17,403 nucleotides of DNA from assembly GCA_927910885.1 (NCBI GenBank), contig CAKMOD010000140.1:1-17403 (forward strand). The letters run 5' to 3'. Positions 1 through 7,611 of the stretch are shown here, in pieces. Each line of letters starts with the position of its first letter. Positions within the stretch are counted from its first letter, which is position 1. A program made the position numbers and the translations under genes. The notes beneath the pieces were generated by a model, which saw nothing but the letters and a program-made list of their open reading frames with translations, was not told where the DNA came from and searched no databases. Origin of the DNA: an uncultured Prevotella sp. (GTDB taxonomy: Bacteria > Bacteroidota > Bacteroidia > Bacteroidales > Bacteroidaceae).

Positions 1-62
1 ATGGATTGAATGAAGCTAACAAGAAGAAGTTTATAGATGGATTCATAAATAAAAAAAAGTAG
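1..62 (+). CDS. Possible 3' tail of a truncated gene (unidentified)
   Basis: One forward frame (codons from base 3) stays open from the window edge to a TAG at 60-62. It gives a short lysine-rich tail that ends in FIDGFINKKK. A Lys-rich end of this kind is plausible for a real gene, but 19 codons are too few to identify a family. The stop codon lies inside the left arm of the hairpin at 59-81. The gene would begin outside the window. It could equally be a chance open frame. Confidence 0.3.
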   Translation, partial: GLNEANKKKFIDGFINKKK

Positions 63-81
63 GCTGGAATAACCAGCCTAC
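51..81 (-). terminator. Rho-independent terminator, minus strand
   Basis: GTAGGCTGG (59-67) and CCAGCCTAC (73-81) form a perfect 9-bp stem around a 5-nt loop. Bases 51-58 are a run of eight A, so a leftward transcript would carry the hairpin followed by eight U. On the plus strand no T-run follows, so the direction is minus. It would stop transcription arriving from the transposase at 240-1454. Confidence 0.75.
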
Positions 82-135
82 CAAATGTCCATTACTAAAA
101 CCCGAGAGGTTTTCAGCCTACCAAATGTCCATTAC
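74..135. repeat. 22-bp direct repeat, two copies 40 bp apart
   Basis: Bases 74-95 recur without mismatch at 114-135; each copy begins CAGCCTACC and ends TCCATTAC. The 18-bp spacer holds a small hairpin, AAAACC (97-102) with GGTTTT (108-113) around CGAGA. The first copy also supplies most of the right arm of the terminator at 59-81. The function is unknown. It may belong to the outer end of the neighbouring IS or be a local duplication. Confidence 0.7.
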
Positions 136-239
136 GCCTAATATTGCTGTCCGATAAAACCTCTACATGCTGCAATACTCTCTCTCAATCCTGCTGAAAT
201 GCACATGATTAGTTCTAATTTCAAATTCCAAGCCCCCCC

Positions 240-1431
240 CTAGAATAATGACAACTCTTCTGGTGGGGCTTTTACCTGGGTAATCAATCTATCCCAGTCT
301 CTATGTGGCTGCTCAAAGAATCTTTGTATTGAGACATAACTCATAAGTAGAATTCTTATCATTGTTGCCAAGCCTGAGAAACTCCAAGGTCTCTTTATTT
401 AGTCCTTCACTAGTGTTATAAGCAGATTGGCTATAAGCGTAATCCATATTTGTATTTTTATAGCATTCGCACTCTCTCCATAGAAGTATCTTAGAGGGAA
501 ATTCTGTTTTATTTGCTTAAATAAGGTTTCTATTTGCCATCGTTTCTTATAGATAGCTATAATATCTTCTGCCGACATCTGAGAATCATTGGTCAGCAGA
601 GATATTAATCTGATTTTCCCTTTCTTAGTCTTATCCTGATATGTAATTTTTCTTGCTTTATGGTAGATATCTTTTTCCTTTGTATGCTTATGAAAGATAA
701 TGGTTTCTACACGTACAGCTCCATAATCTGTTGTCATCTCATAATCTGTATCAGCAATTCTTTCAAAGCTAAGATTACTTTTCATCTTAGTTACATATAT
801 AACGCCTCTTTGCGTGAGTTCTGAGAACTTTTCATAGTTGATATAGGCCCTGTCAAAAGCAATCAGTTCCTCATTGGCGTATCGTTCTGGAATAAGTGCA
901 AATTGGTCATGACTGGCTGCGGATGTGAACTTGATATCGCTTGGAACATTCTCATTGGCAAATATCTCTGTATGTACTTTTATTCCACCCTTTTTCTTAC
1001 CAGTTTTGGGGTTACGTCCTACACCTTTAAAGACCAAGTTAGAAAACAGACTTATTGTCGTAGAATCTATTATCTTTAGATTCTTCAGCCATTTAGGCTG
1101 TCCACAATTTCGGCTGTCCGAGTAAAGCTCATGGCGGTATTTCTCATATAAGTTCATATAGATTGAACCGAATATCTCGGAATCTCGACGTTTGTTTGCA
1201 TCTGACAAGGTACTTCGATAAGGAAAATGCTTTAAACCAAGATGATTAAAGCGATTAACATTAGCAAAGAGAGAGGCCTTTATCTCACGCAGAGAGTCTA
1301 AACGCATCATTACTGCATAAAGCATGACGACAAGATGATGCCATGCGTCAAACTTCTTTATATAGTGTTCACCTCCCTGAGCTTGGCTCAGAGATGCAAG
1401 TTCCAAAACGAAGTGCAATAAAAGAGTGTCC
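240..1431 (-). mobile_element. IS4-family insertion sequence remnant; ends not resolved
   Basis: The element is recognised from its transposase. The stated limits are the natural stop of the transposase frame (240) and the approximate point where homology passes to the winged-helix pseudogene (about 1431). The true left end probably lies outside the coding region, between about 136 and 239, but I found no convincing pair of terminal inverted repeats or target duplication. The right end looks lost: the transposase appears to lack some N-terminal residues, and host coding sequence begins directly after it. Confidence 0.6.
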
Positions 1432-1454
1432 CTCTCCGAGCAGATGTACGACAC
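240..1454 (-). pseudogene. IS4-family DDE transposase with premature stop
   Basis: The open part (399-1454, 351 residues) carries the RNase H-like DDE core: Asp130 in IIDST, Asp201 in FDRAY, and the IS4 signature Y302-x2-R305-x3-E309-x6-K316. A TAA at 399-401 follows LVKD. Beyond it the same frame continues for 52 sense codons, with IKRPWSFSGLATMIR near its start and PPEELSLF at its end, to a TAG at 240-242. That tail fits the usual C-terminus of these proteins from memory of the family, so the TAA is best read as a nonsense change, perhaps from a Lys AAA. The first roughly eight residues (1431-1454) lie over the antisense of the winged-helix gene and are probably host-derived; the native N-terminus seems missing. 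All catalytic residues precede the stop, so partial activity of the short form cannot be excluded. Confidence 0.85.
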
Positions 1455-2163
1455 CGCGAACCAGCATATCTATGACATGTTGAGCGGCGGAAAGAGCCTT
1501 GCCAAACAGCAAATTACAGAACGAATGGCTGAAAAAGGCTTACCTTCGGACACTGTTTTTATGAACCTTTTTTGGAGAATGCCGAATGCGAGGCACTCAT
1601 TTGCAGCGGCCCTGAAGTGGGAAACGCACATACCTACATGCTCTTAGACGAGCGAGTAGCCCCTATACCCTTACCCACAAAAGACGAGGCGTTGAGCATA
1701 TTGGCACGCAATTACTTTAGAAGTCATGCCCCAGCAACGTTAGACGACTTCTGTTGGTGATCGGGATTGTCAGTGAAAGAGGCGCGATTGGGCGTTGAAA
1801 TTATTGAAAAAGAGTTTCAAAAGGTCGTTTTCAACGATAAAACTTATCTGCTGCACGAATCTTCTTCAATCGACATCAAAGAGAAAGAAAGATTTATTTT
1901 TCTGTCTGCTTACGACGAATACATCATTGCCTACAAGTATCGCGGCGATGTTTTGCAAGCTTCTCACAACAGCAAAGCATTTACTAACGGTGTTTTCTTT
2001 CCCCTTATCCTACAAAATGGTAGGGCGACGGGTAATTGGAAAATGACTTTGACACGCCGAAACATCGCCATCAACACGTCTTACTTTGATAACAACGCCC
2101 CCAATAAATTTGTCTGCGGCTGAAGAAAAAGCCCGTTTGCAACTTATTTCGTTCCATAACTAA
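1426..2163 (+). pseudogene. Winged-helix DNA glycosylase-like protein (YcaQ/AlkZ type), 5'-truncated and decayed
   Basis: Joined across its lesions, this frame gives the C-terminal two-thirds of an HTH_42/YcaQ-AlkZ family protein. Recognisable pieces are QHIYDMLSGGKSL, EALICSGPEVGN, TYMLLDERV, NYFRSHAPATLDDF and SAYDEYIIAY. The family is linked to unhooking of DNA crosslinks, with a catalytic Gln-rich motif in the N-terminal half, which is missing here. Lesions: the IS junction removes the 5' part; a T-run at 1568-1573 has six T where seven would keep frame; TGA at 1758-1760 replaces an expected TGG in FCW-W-SGL; and a C-run at 2098-2102 has five C where four would join the frame to PINLSAAEEKARLQL and a TAA at 2161-2163. 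Its end overlaps by 20 bp the convergent hydrolase-methyltransferase gene. I am confident that it is broken and fairly confident of the family. Confidence 0.8.
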
Positions 2164-3841
2164 CGGTAAAGATACCGAAGTTATCGAGTTTCATGCCATA
2201 TTTGGTTAAGCCATAAAAGGCGAAAAGACTGTCTAGTTCGCGTTGCGAACGCCGCCGCATAATCCAATCACGCTCTTGATGGTTGTTTAATACGAAAGCA
2301 ATCATTTTTAACTGAGGGTGCCAAGGCTGACCAGTATAGACCAAAAAGCCGCCCGGTTGCAGTGCGGATAAAGCACCAGAGATGGCCTTACAAACAAGCT
2401 CGTTATCACCAAACAGCTCAAATATACCAGAAATAATAACAATATTAGGTTCAAAATTCAGCTGTCGATATGAGTCTTTATTAAAACAATCAAGACGAGT
2501 AAACCGTATATTTTGAAGTCCTTGCTGTTGTATCTGTGCCTCGCCGAAAGCAATATTTGTTTCCGAAAAGTCGTTTATAACCACTTCTATTTCCGGAAAC
2601 TTGCGTTTGATGTCGAACAAATAATTACCCGTCCCACCGGCAATATCGAGTATTTTCACGGGTTCATTGCGCTGTTTAAGCGTTTCAATACGCTCTTCTA
2701 CGGTTGCGATGAGATGCTCTCGTCGTATTCTTACTCCTCGCCAACCAATGGCGTTAAGATAGCCTTTGTCTATCCATCGCCCAATTGGTCCGCATCCCTG
2801 TGCTTGGTTGCGATAAACATAATCCAGAGACATACCCGAATCAAAACCATATTTTAGTCCCACACGCATTCCTTTACTAAGAAATCCCAAGTGATGGAGC
2901 ATCCATTTCTGCATCCGAAAGCCCCAACGTTCAATTCGGGGAAGCATATTCAAAGTCATTTTGTTATACTCGTCAACTGTAAATTTATCAGGCATACAGG
3001 TCGCCGGCGGTTGTTCGAGTGAGAAACAGCGGTTAATAAACTCAGCAATAGGATTGTAAACCTGCTCACGTTGCGTTTCAAACAATAGCCCGTGATAAAA
3101 CCCTTTAAGCTTGACAAACCGCTTTTGGGTGGAGCTGATGTCAACAAAAAACCGCTTTTGCATATCGTCTTTCACCACGTAATCTTTACCGGCAGAGAGC
3201 AATAGCGTCGGTATGGTTATGGCAGCAGCATCTTCTACTATACGCTTTCCTGCTTTCAGCAAATCCAAGAGATAGTGCGCATCAATTTCTCTAGTAATTA
3301 GCGGGTCGGTGTCGTACGCCTTTTGCTGTTCCACATCATGTGTCAACACCTTCGATTTTACATAACTGGGCACTGTTAGGTGTTTGAAGAGCCGCACTGC
3401 CAACGTAATTCCCGTCTTTGCAAAAGGCACATATAACTTAATGGTAAACGCAGGAGCAAGAAGTGCCATACCAGCAATACGGGGCGCAAAGTCGTGACAC
3501 CACGCCGAAACAATTACACCTGCAATGCTGTTAGCCACCACAAAGATGTCTCTCTCAACAATTCCATACTGCTCATAGAGGTATTTTACGAAAGCATCCA
3601 AGTCGCGTACATAGTCCATAAAATGGGGCGAAACGGATTGCGAAGTATGCCCCAGTCCACGCATATCAAAGCCAAAGATGTTGAAATGCACAAATTGCTC
3701 GTTCTCGGCAAAGGCTTGCAAACGTCCCGAATGTTCGTGCCCGCGATGCAATATCACAATGGTTTTCTGCGAAGGGTTGTAATTCCACACCCTATAAAAA
3801 ATATCTGCGTTGTCAAAACTCTTAAATGTCCCTGTTTCCAT
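2144..3841 (-). CDS. Alpha/beta-hydrolase and SAM methyltransferase fusion (YnbC-like)
   Basis: This 565-residue protein has two enzyme domains. Residues 1-275 form a serine alpha/beta-hydrolase related to monoacylglycerol lipases and lysophospholipases: LHRGHEHSGR (31-40) is the oxyanion region, FDMRGLGH (58-65) follows, and Ser105 in VVANSIAG, Asp220 in SAGKDYV and His250 in GFYHG form a likely triad. The nucleophile elbow is AxSxA rather than GxSxG. Residues from about 390 to 565 form a Rossmann methyltransferase with motif I DIAGGTG (399-405) and an acidic ND at 424-425. E. coli YnbC has the same fusion and a similar length, about 585 residues. This is the last gene of a five-gene minus-strand operon; its ATG lies 20 bp inside the preceding gene, which suggests coupled translation. 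The likely substrate is a lyso- or ether-type lipid intermediate, but this is inference. No signal peptide is seen, so it should act on the cytoplasmic side. Confidence 0.8.
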   Translation of the reverse strand: METGTFKSFDNADIFYRVWNYNPSQKTIVILHRGHEHSGRLQAFAENEQFVHFNIFGFDMRGLGHTSQSVSPHFMDYVRDLDAFVKYLYEQYGIVERDIFVVANSIAGVIVSAWCHDFAPRIAGMALLAPAFTIKLYVPFAKTGITLAVRLFKHLTVPSYVKSKVLTHDVEQQKAYDTDPLITREIDAHYLLDLLKAGKRIVEDAAAITIPTLLLSAGKDYVVKDDMQKRFFVDISSTQKRFVKLKGFYHGLLFETQREQVYNPIAEFINRCFSLEQPPATCMPDKFTVDEYNKMTLNMLPRIERWGFRMQKWMLHHLGFLSKGMRVGLKYGFDSGMSLDYVYRNQAQGCGPIGRWIDKGYLNAIGWRGVRIRREHLIATVEERIETLKQRNEPVKILDIAGGTGNYLFDIKRKFPEIEVVINDFSETNIAFGEAQIQQQGLQNIRFTRLDCFNKDSYRQLNFEPNIVIISGIFELFGDNELVCKAISGALSALQPGGFLVYTGQPWHPQLKMIAFVLNNHQERDWIMRRRSQRELDSLFAFYGLTKYGMKLDNFGIFTVSYGTK

Positions 3842-5150
3842 TTTTATCTTTGGTTAAATTTTTACTTATCATTAACTGCACCGTTTCACCTATTCGGCGA
3901 CTCCGAAAACGGCCCATTGCACAATGAATATATAGCTTTCGAGGCACATCTTCGGCTTTCATCTTCTCTAAAACCGTATTTACAATACGCTCCTCACAGG
4001 CTTTGGGGATAGTGGCAATATCCAAAAGCGGAAAGCAATGGTAATCTGCCGATGTGCGAAAGTAGGCGTTTTCGGGTAATTCGGCTGAAAGGTCGAACAC
4101 CGAAACCTCTCCCAACATGGCGAATTTCCGAGCAGAACGGCATGAAAGCAAGCCTCCAACGAAGATGTTGGGTGCAATTTCTACAGGTGCCTGACGAGAA
4201 AACAACCACAATATGCGATACACTGTGATATAGGGAAAATAGAAAATATAACGCAAAAAACCGATGCAACCGTGGTCGTCTTTAAGAAAATGTCGATTAG
4301 AGCGATAATAAGCACGGCCTAATAAAAGCAAGACGAGTATGCCCCATAATAAAAAAATACTTCCTAAAACCGAATGTTCGATGGCAAACAATAACGCCGT
4401 CAACCCCACAGCGGCAACAAAAAAGTAAACCGTTGCTATTTGTTGGTTGCGCTTTTTACGGTAAGGAAACATCCATAACGTCAGAAAACCTGCCATCAAA
4501 CCGGTAGTAATATCGATGAAATGGTGCTGATACACCAAAAGGGTAGACAGCATTAACAACACCAACCACATTCTCAGTAAGTTTCTGAACCTGCTATTTC
4601 GCACCCCACTCCAAAAGATGCAGGCATAACCTATATGTAAAGACGGGACCTGATTAAAAGGTGTATCGTACGTATTGATGAAAGAAAACAAGATATGGGC
4701 TGTTTCCGGACGTACAAAACTTTGTTTTAACGGAAATATAATAAAACAAATTCCCGATAAAACGGTTATAAAAACGATGCGTTTACTTAGTGTCGACAGC
4801 TGCCGAAAAGTATTGCAGAGGAAGAAAACCCATATAAAAAACCCCACACTACTGCTATAAAAATAGATGGCAAAAGGTACAAACGGTATGGCTTTTTCAA
4901 ACGAAAAGCAAAGCGAAGATACCTCTTTAAGCGATGCCGCATAGCTTGCAGCAAAAGTATAAACAGCATAGAATACACCCCAACAAATAACAAGGGCGAT
5001 GTATTTGCTTACTTGCAAGCATTTGTTATCTATACCGCAACGCTGCATCAAACCGTTTGGCAAGGGCCGCTTACACGTCCATACAGTTTTGTTGTTTATT
5101 TGGGAATGCTCCATAATGTCTTTCGGTGCATAAAAGCCGATAACAAACAA
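3822..5150 (-). CDS. PAP2 phosphatase and dual-specificity phosphatase fusion membrane protein (YnbD-like)
   Basis: This 442-residue polytopic membrane protein has hydrophobic segments at about 50-70, 90-112, 124-141, 194-206 and several between 215 and 315. Its PAP2-type lipid phosphatase part shows NQVPSLHIGY (PSLH 169-172, motif 2) and YQHHFID (207-213, motif 3 His and Asp). The C-terminal cytosolic domain from about 325 is a dual-specificity/tyrosine phosphatase with the CX5R loop HCAMGRFRS (Cys410, Arg416). Only 26 residues follow the loop arginine, fewer than usual, so the last helices are short. E. coli YnbD has the same two-domain order. The PAP2 part would dephosphorylate a lipid phosphate or pyrophosphate; the second domain may act on a phosphoinositide-like or protein phosphate. 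The start is uncertain: ATG at 5150 overlaps the upstream gene by 55 bp, while Met13 (5114) would overlap by 19 bp, like the next junction. Confidence 0.8.
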   Translation of the reverse strand: MFVIGFYAPKDIMEHSQINNKTVWTCKRPLPNGLMQRCGIDNKCLQVSKYIALVICWGVFYAVYTFAASYAASLKEVSSLCFSFEKAIPFVPFAIYFYSSSVGFFIWVFFLCNTFRQLSTLSKRIVFITVLSGICFIIFPLKQSFVRPETAHILFSFINTYDTPFNQVPSLHIGYACIFWSGVRNSRFRNLLRMWLVLLMLSTLLVYQHHFIDITTGLMAGFLTLWMFPYRKKRNQQIATVYFFVAAVGLTALLFAIEHSVLGSIFLLWGILVLLLLGRAYYRSNRHFLKDDHGCIGFLRYIFYFPYITVYRILWLFSRQAPVEIAPNIFVGGLLSCRSARKFAMLGEVSVFDLSAELPENAYFRTSADYHCFPLLDIATIPKACEERIVNTVLEKMKAEDVPRKLYIHCAMGRFRSRRIGETVQLMISKNLTKDKNGNRDI

Positions 5151-5851
5151 GTGGGTAAAAGCGAAAGAAAAGCGATGGAAAGGCGCATTTTTGGTGGAAA
5201 CACCACCTGTTCTTTGCGCTGCGCTATGGCCTTTGTCATTGTTTCAACAGCCCGATTTAAGGGCATGCAGAACGGACATTTGGAAAGGTCATTACGGTAT
5301 ATCTCTCTCAATCGTGGCGTGTCTATGTAGCCCGGAACAAGTGTTGTAACCGTTATTTGATAGTCGGCAAAACTTCGGCGATAAGCATCGGCTATCTGTA
5401 TCAATGCTCTTTTGCACTTGGCATATACGCTTGCGCACGGATAATGCAACAATCCTGCCACCGAAGCAATCACTACCAAATGTCCGCCGGATGCATTCAT
5501 TGCTTCTCGTGCCACTTCCATCGCATTCAATGCACCCGCGATATTAACCTTCAACATTTGTGAAGTCTGCTCAAAATCCACTTCTTCAGTAACGCCGTTA
5601 CGGTAATATCCAGCAGCAACAATCATCATGTCCAACCCCTTATCGGCACAAAACACTTCTACGGCAACGGTTAATGCGTCCTTATCACACACATCCAGCT
5701 GGTATGCAAGCAACAGTTTGTTAACCTCATCACTCCTGTCTATTCGTGCCGTATTTCGTCCGCACACCCCCACCCGATGGCCTTTGGCAGCATAAAACCG
5801 CGCCAAGGCCAAGCCGATACCCGATGTTCCGCCCGTAATAAAGATGTTCAT
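5096..5851 (-). CDS. Short-chain dehydrogenase/reductase
   Basis: A classical SDR of 251 residues. The cofactor loop is TGGTSGIG (6-13). Arg32 in CGRN after the second strand suggests a preference for NADP(H). VAAGYY at 78-83 stands in for the NAG motif. Active-site residues are Asn103, Ser130 (IASVAG), Tyr143 and Lys147 (YAKCK). The C-terminus is hydrophobic (MRLSIAFLSLLPTCLL) and may hold it at the membrane, as in 3-ketosphinganine and acyl-DHAP reductases, which also belong to this superfamily. Its ATG overlaps the patatin gene's stop as ATGA (5848-5851), so the two are probably co-translated. No counterpart is present in the E. coli ynb set. A keto-lipid reductase is a reasonable guess from context; the substrate cannot be read from sequence. 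Confidence 0.85.
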   Translation of the reverse strand: MNIFITGGTSGIGLALARFYAAKGHRVGVCGRNTARIDRSDEVNKLLLAYQLDVCDKDALTVAVEVFCADKGLDMMIVAAGYYRNGVTEEVDFEQTSQMLKVNIAGALNAMEVAREAMNASGGHLVVIASVAGLLHYPCASVYAKCKRALIQIADAYRRSFADYQITVTTLVPGYIDTPRLREIYRNDLSKCPFCMPLNRAVETMTKAIAQRKEQVVFPPKMRLSIAFLSLLPTCLLSAFMHRKTLWSIPK

Positions 5852-6888
5852 ACCTGTTTGTTTTTAAAATGTTGGGCAACCCTATCGTATCCGTATTGCC
5901 ATTGAAAGTTCATATCTTTTACAAACTGGGCATAGGTTTTGGGCAGTTTCAGTTCTACCTGGAGCTTCAGAAGATTGATGTTTTTTTCGATGTAATGGCC
6001 CGAAAGTGCCTGGTTCATGTCGGCCGTGTCTACCCAATAGTTCACCGAATGCGTCATCACTTCTTGCAATCGGCGGTTTCCACTATATCCAAATACGGCT
6101 CTAATAAGTGCCTCGTCGATGGTGCCAAACCCCTTTTTCTTCTCAAAGATAATTGTTTCGCCAAGTTGTTCGGCCAGTTCTATGGGCATCAAATCAATAA
6201 TTCCGCCCGCAAAATAGGCACCTTTGTAATGCACGGGCTGAACGTAGAACATATCCGAAACAGATATTCGGGTGACAATGGGTAAGGGAACATCTTGAAA
6301 CAGCTCAACTTGCGAGTCGATGGCACTACCCTCATAGCTTTTAAAATTGCAGTTAACAGCCGGCAAATCGATGTTTCTAGCTGTCTCGGCATCGGTAAAA
6401 AGCACCTTCCGATAAAGTTTTCTTCCGTTTCTTTCTTTACCGATGTCAGCCCTGTCAAACAACAATCGGGCACCTACTACGATGGTGGGAAGGGTTGGTC
6501 GAACAGCCAACGAGGGCAAAAGCGGGCGTATGTCGGTGGGCATGTCTACGATAAATTTATCGAAAATATTTTCTATATAAGGAGCATAGAATGTGTTTCG
6601 CACCTTGCGCTGGCAATAGACACCTATCTTATACAGCATTTTGAAACGTGTCATTCGGGTGTTTTGCACAAAGCGATACAGCTCTTCCGACTGTATAAAG
6701 GCCTTTCGCTGCTCGTCGGTAGCAAACGAGTTGATGATGTTGGCAGCGATACTGCCACCGCAAGCGGCAATCAGCAGGTCGGGCTTTACACCATAATGTT
6801 GCATCGCCGCATACATGCCGAGATACAAAGCATAACGTGTACCACCGCCAGAAAAAACCGCAACCGTTGGATAAGGTTTCTTTTTCAT
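5848..6888 (-). CDS. Patatin-like phospholipase family protein with atypical catalytic Asp site
   Basis: This 346-residue protein has the patatin oxyanion stretch FSGGGTRYALYLG (12-24) and a nucleophile elbow ACGGSIAAN with Ser46. Patatins use a Ser-Asp dyad, the Asp lying in a DGG/DGA motif. The matching place here reads YFAGGIIDLMP, so Ala227 (GCG, bases 6208-6210) replaces the Asp. Asp232 lies five residues on and might serve, or the protein may be inactive, regulatory or an acyltransferase. There is no signal peptide. It lies 27 bp after the CDP-alcohol phosphatidyltransferase gene and shares ATGA with the dehydrogenase gene. A role in releasing or exchanging acyl chains in the operon's lipid pathway is inferred. 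Confidence 0.8.
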   Translation of the reverse strand: MKKKPYPTVAVFSGGGTRYALYLGMYAAMQHYGVKPDLLIAACGGSIAANIINSFATDEQRKAFIQSEELYRFVQNTRMTRFKMLYKIGVYCQRKVRNTFYAPYIENIFDKFIVDMPTDIRPLLPSLAVRPTLPTIVVGARLLFDRADIGKERNGRKLYRKVLFTDAETARNIDLPAVNCNFKSYEGSAIDSQVELFQDVPLPIVTRISVSDMFYVQPVHYKGAYFAGGIIDLMPIELAEQLGETIIFEKKKGFGTIDEALIRAVFGYSGNRRLQEVMTHSVNYWVDTADMNQALSGHYIEKNINLLKLQVELKLPKTYAQFVKDMNFQWQYGYDRVAQHFKNKQV

Positions 6889-6915
6889 ACTCCACTGCTT
6901 ATCAATACCATCGGT

Positions 6916-7542
6916 TTACTCAGGCGTTTGCGAATTCCTGGTTACTTTTAACGTCTTCTTTATCCTAATCCACGTGCTGAGTACAAGCAACAAATCGATA
7001 ACCCCAAAGATGTAAACGGAATATCCTGAAAGGTTTATACCAAACAAACAGACCACCCCGTAGAGGCCGAGAACGAAAGCACGGTCGCTCTTGCCCATCG
7101 GACCATCATACCGTCGTTCTGCCGACAGCACCTTTCCCATCACTCCTGCGTATTCATTAATAATGCTGAGGGCAATAAAAGCCACAATAAAATAAAGACT
7201 TTCGGGATGATACTTCAACAGCGGAAAATAAATAATGGTGTCCGAAACGACATCACCCACTTCGTTTAACAGCTCTCCCTTTCGGGTTATTTGATTGTAA
7301 CGACGAGCCATCATGCCGTCTAAGGCATTCAGGGCCATACGTATCAGCAGTCCCACAGGCAGGCAAAGGTAGAGCCATGTACCCACATCGCCCGCAAACC
7401 AAAACAAAATGCCGATGACAAGTGAGAGGACACAAGCCCACAAGGTGATTTGGTTGGCAGTAACTTTTGCACGATGCAACAACTCTAAAATAGGCGTTAA
7501 CACCCGTTGAAACTGCGGTTTGATGGAATAGACAGATATCAT
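6916..7542 (-). CDS. CDP-alcohol phosphatidyltransferase (YnbA-like)
   Basis: First gene of the operon, 208 residues, a multi-spanning membrane enzyme of the CDP-OH_P_transf family. These enzymes displace CMP from a CDP-activated lipid or alcohol to form a phosphodiester. The family signature D-x2-DG-x2-AR-x8-G-x3-D-x3-D is present with exact spacing but two changes: Asn72-x2-Asp75-Gly76-x2-Ala79-Arg80-x8-Gly89-x3-Asn93-x3-Asp97. The first and third metal-binding Asp are therefore Asn, while the presumed catalytic Asp97 remains. RRYDGPMGKSDRAF follows and, from memory, also occurs in YnbA-type proteins. Hydrophobic spans lie at about 34-50, 55-71, 118-133 and 155-190. The acceptor alcohol cannot be predicted from sequence. 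The start at 7542 follows an AT-rich leader next to the IS1380 remnant. Confidence 0.85.
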   Translation of the reverse strand: MISVYSIKPQFQRVLTPILELLHRAKVTANQITLWACVLSLVIGILFWFAGDVGTWLYLCLPVGLLIRMALNALDGMMARRYNQITRKGELLNEVGDVVSDTIIYFPLLKYHPESLYFIVAFIALSIINEYAGVMGKVLSAERRYDGPMGKSDRAFVLGLYGVVCLFGINLSGYSVYIFGVIDLLLVLSTWIRIKKTLKVTRNSQTPE

Positions 7543-7611
7543 AAGTACTTTGTTTTACATGAACATTCTTAATTCCGCAACACTATTATAAATTAAACTT
7601 TTTAAGTACCA

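Noticed and set aside
74..135. Possible CRISPR array
   Set aside because: Only two copies of a 22-bp repeat, an 18-bp palindromic spacer and no cas genes.
149..162. TGTCCGATAAAACC as the left terminal repeat of the IS4 element
   Set aside because: No inverted partner was found near the right junction, so the end cannot be supported.
4675..5330. Forward open frames opposite the YnbD-like and SDR genes
   Set aside because: They are antisense to well-supported genes with domain motifs and show no family features.
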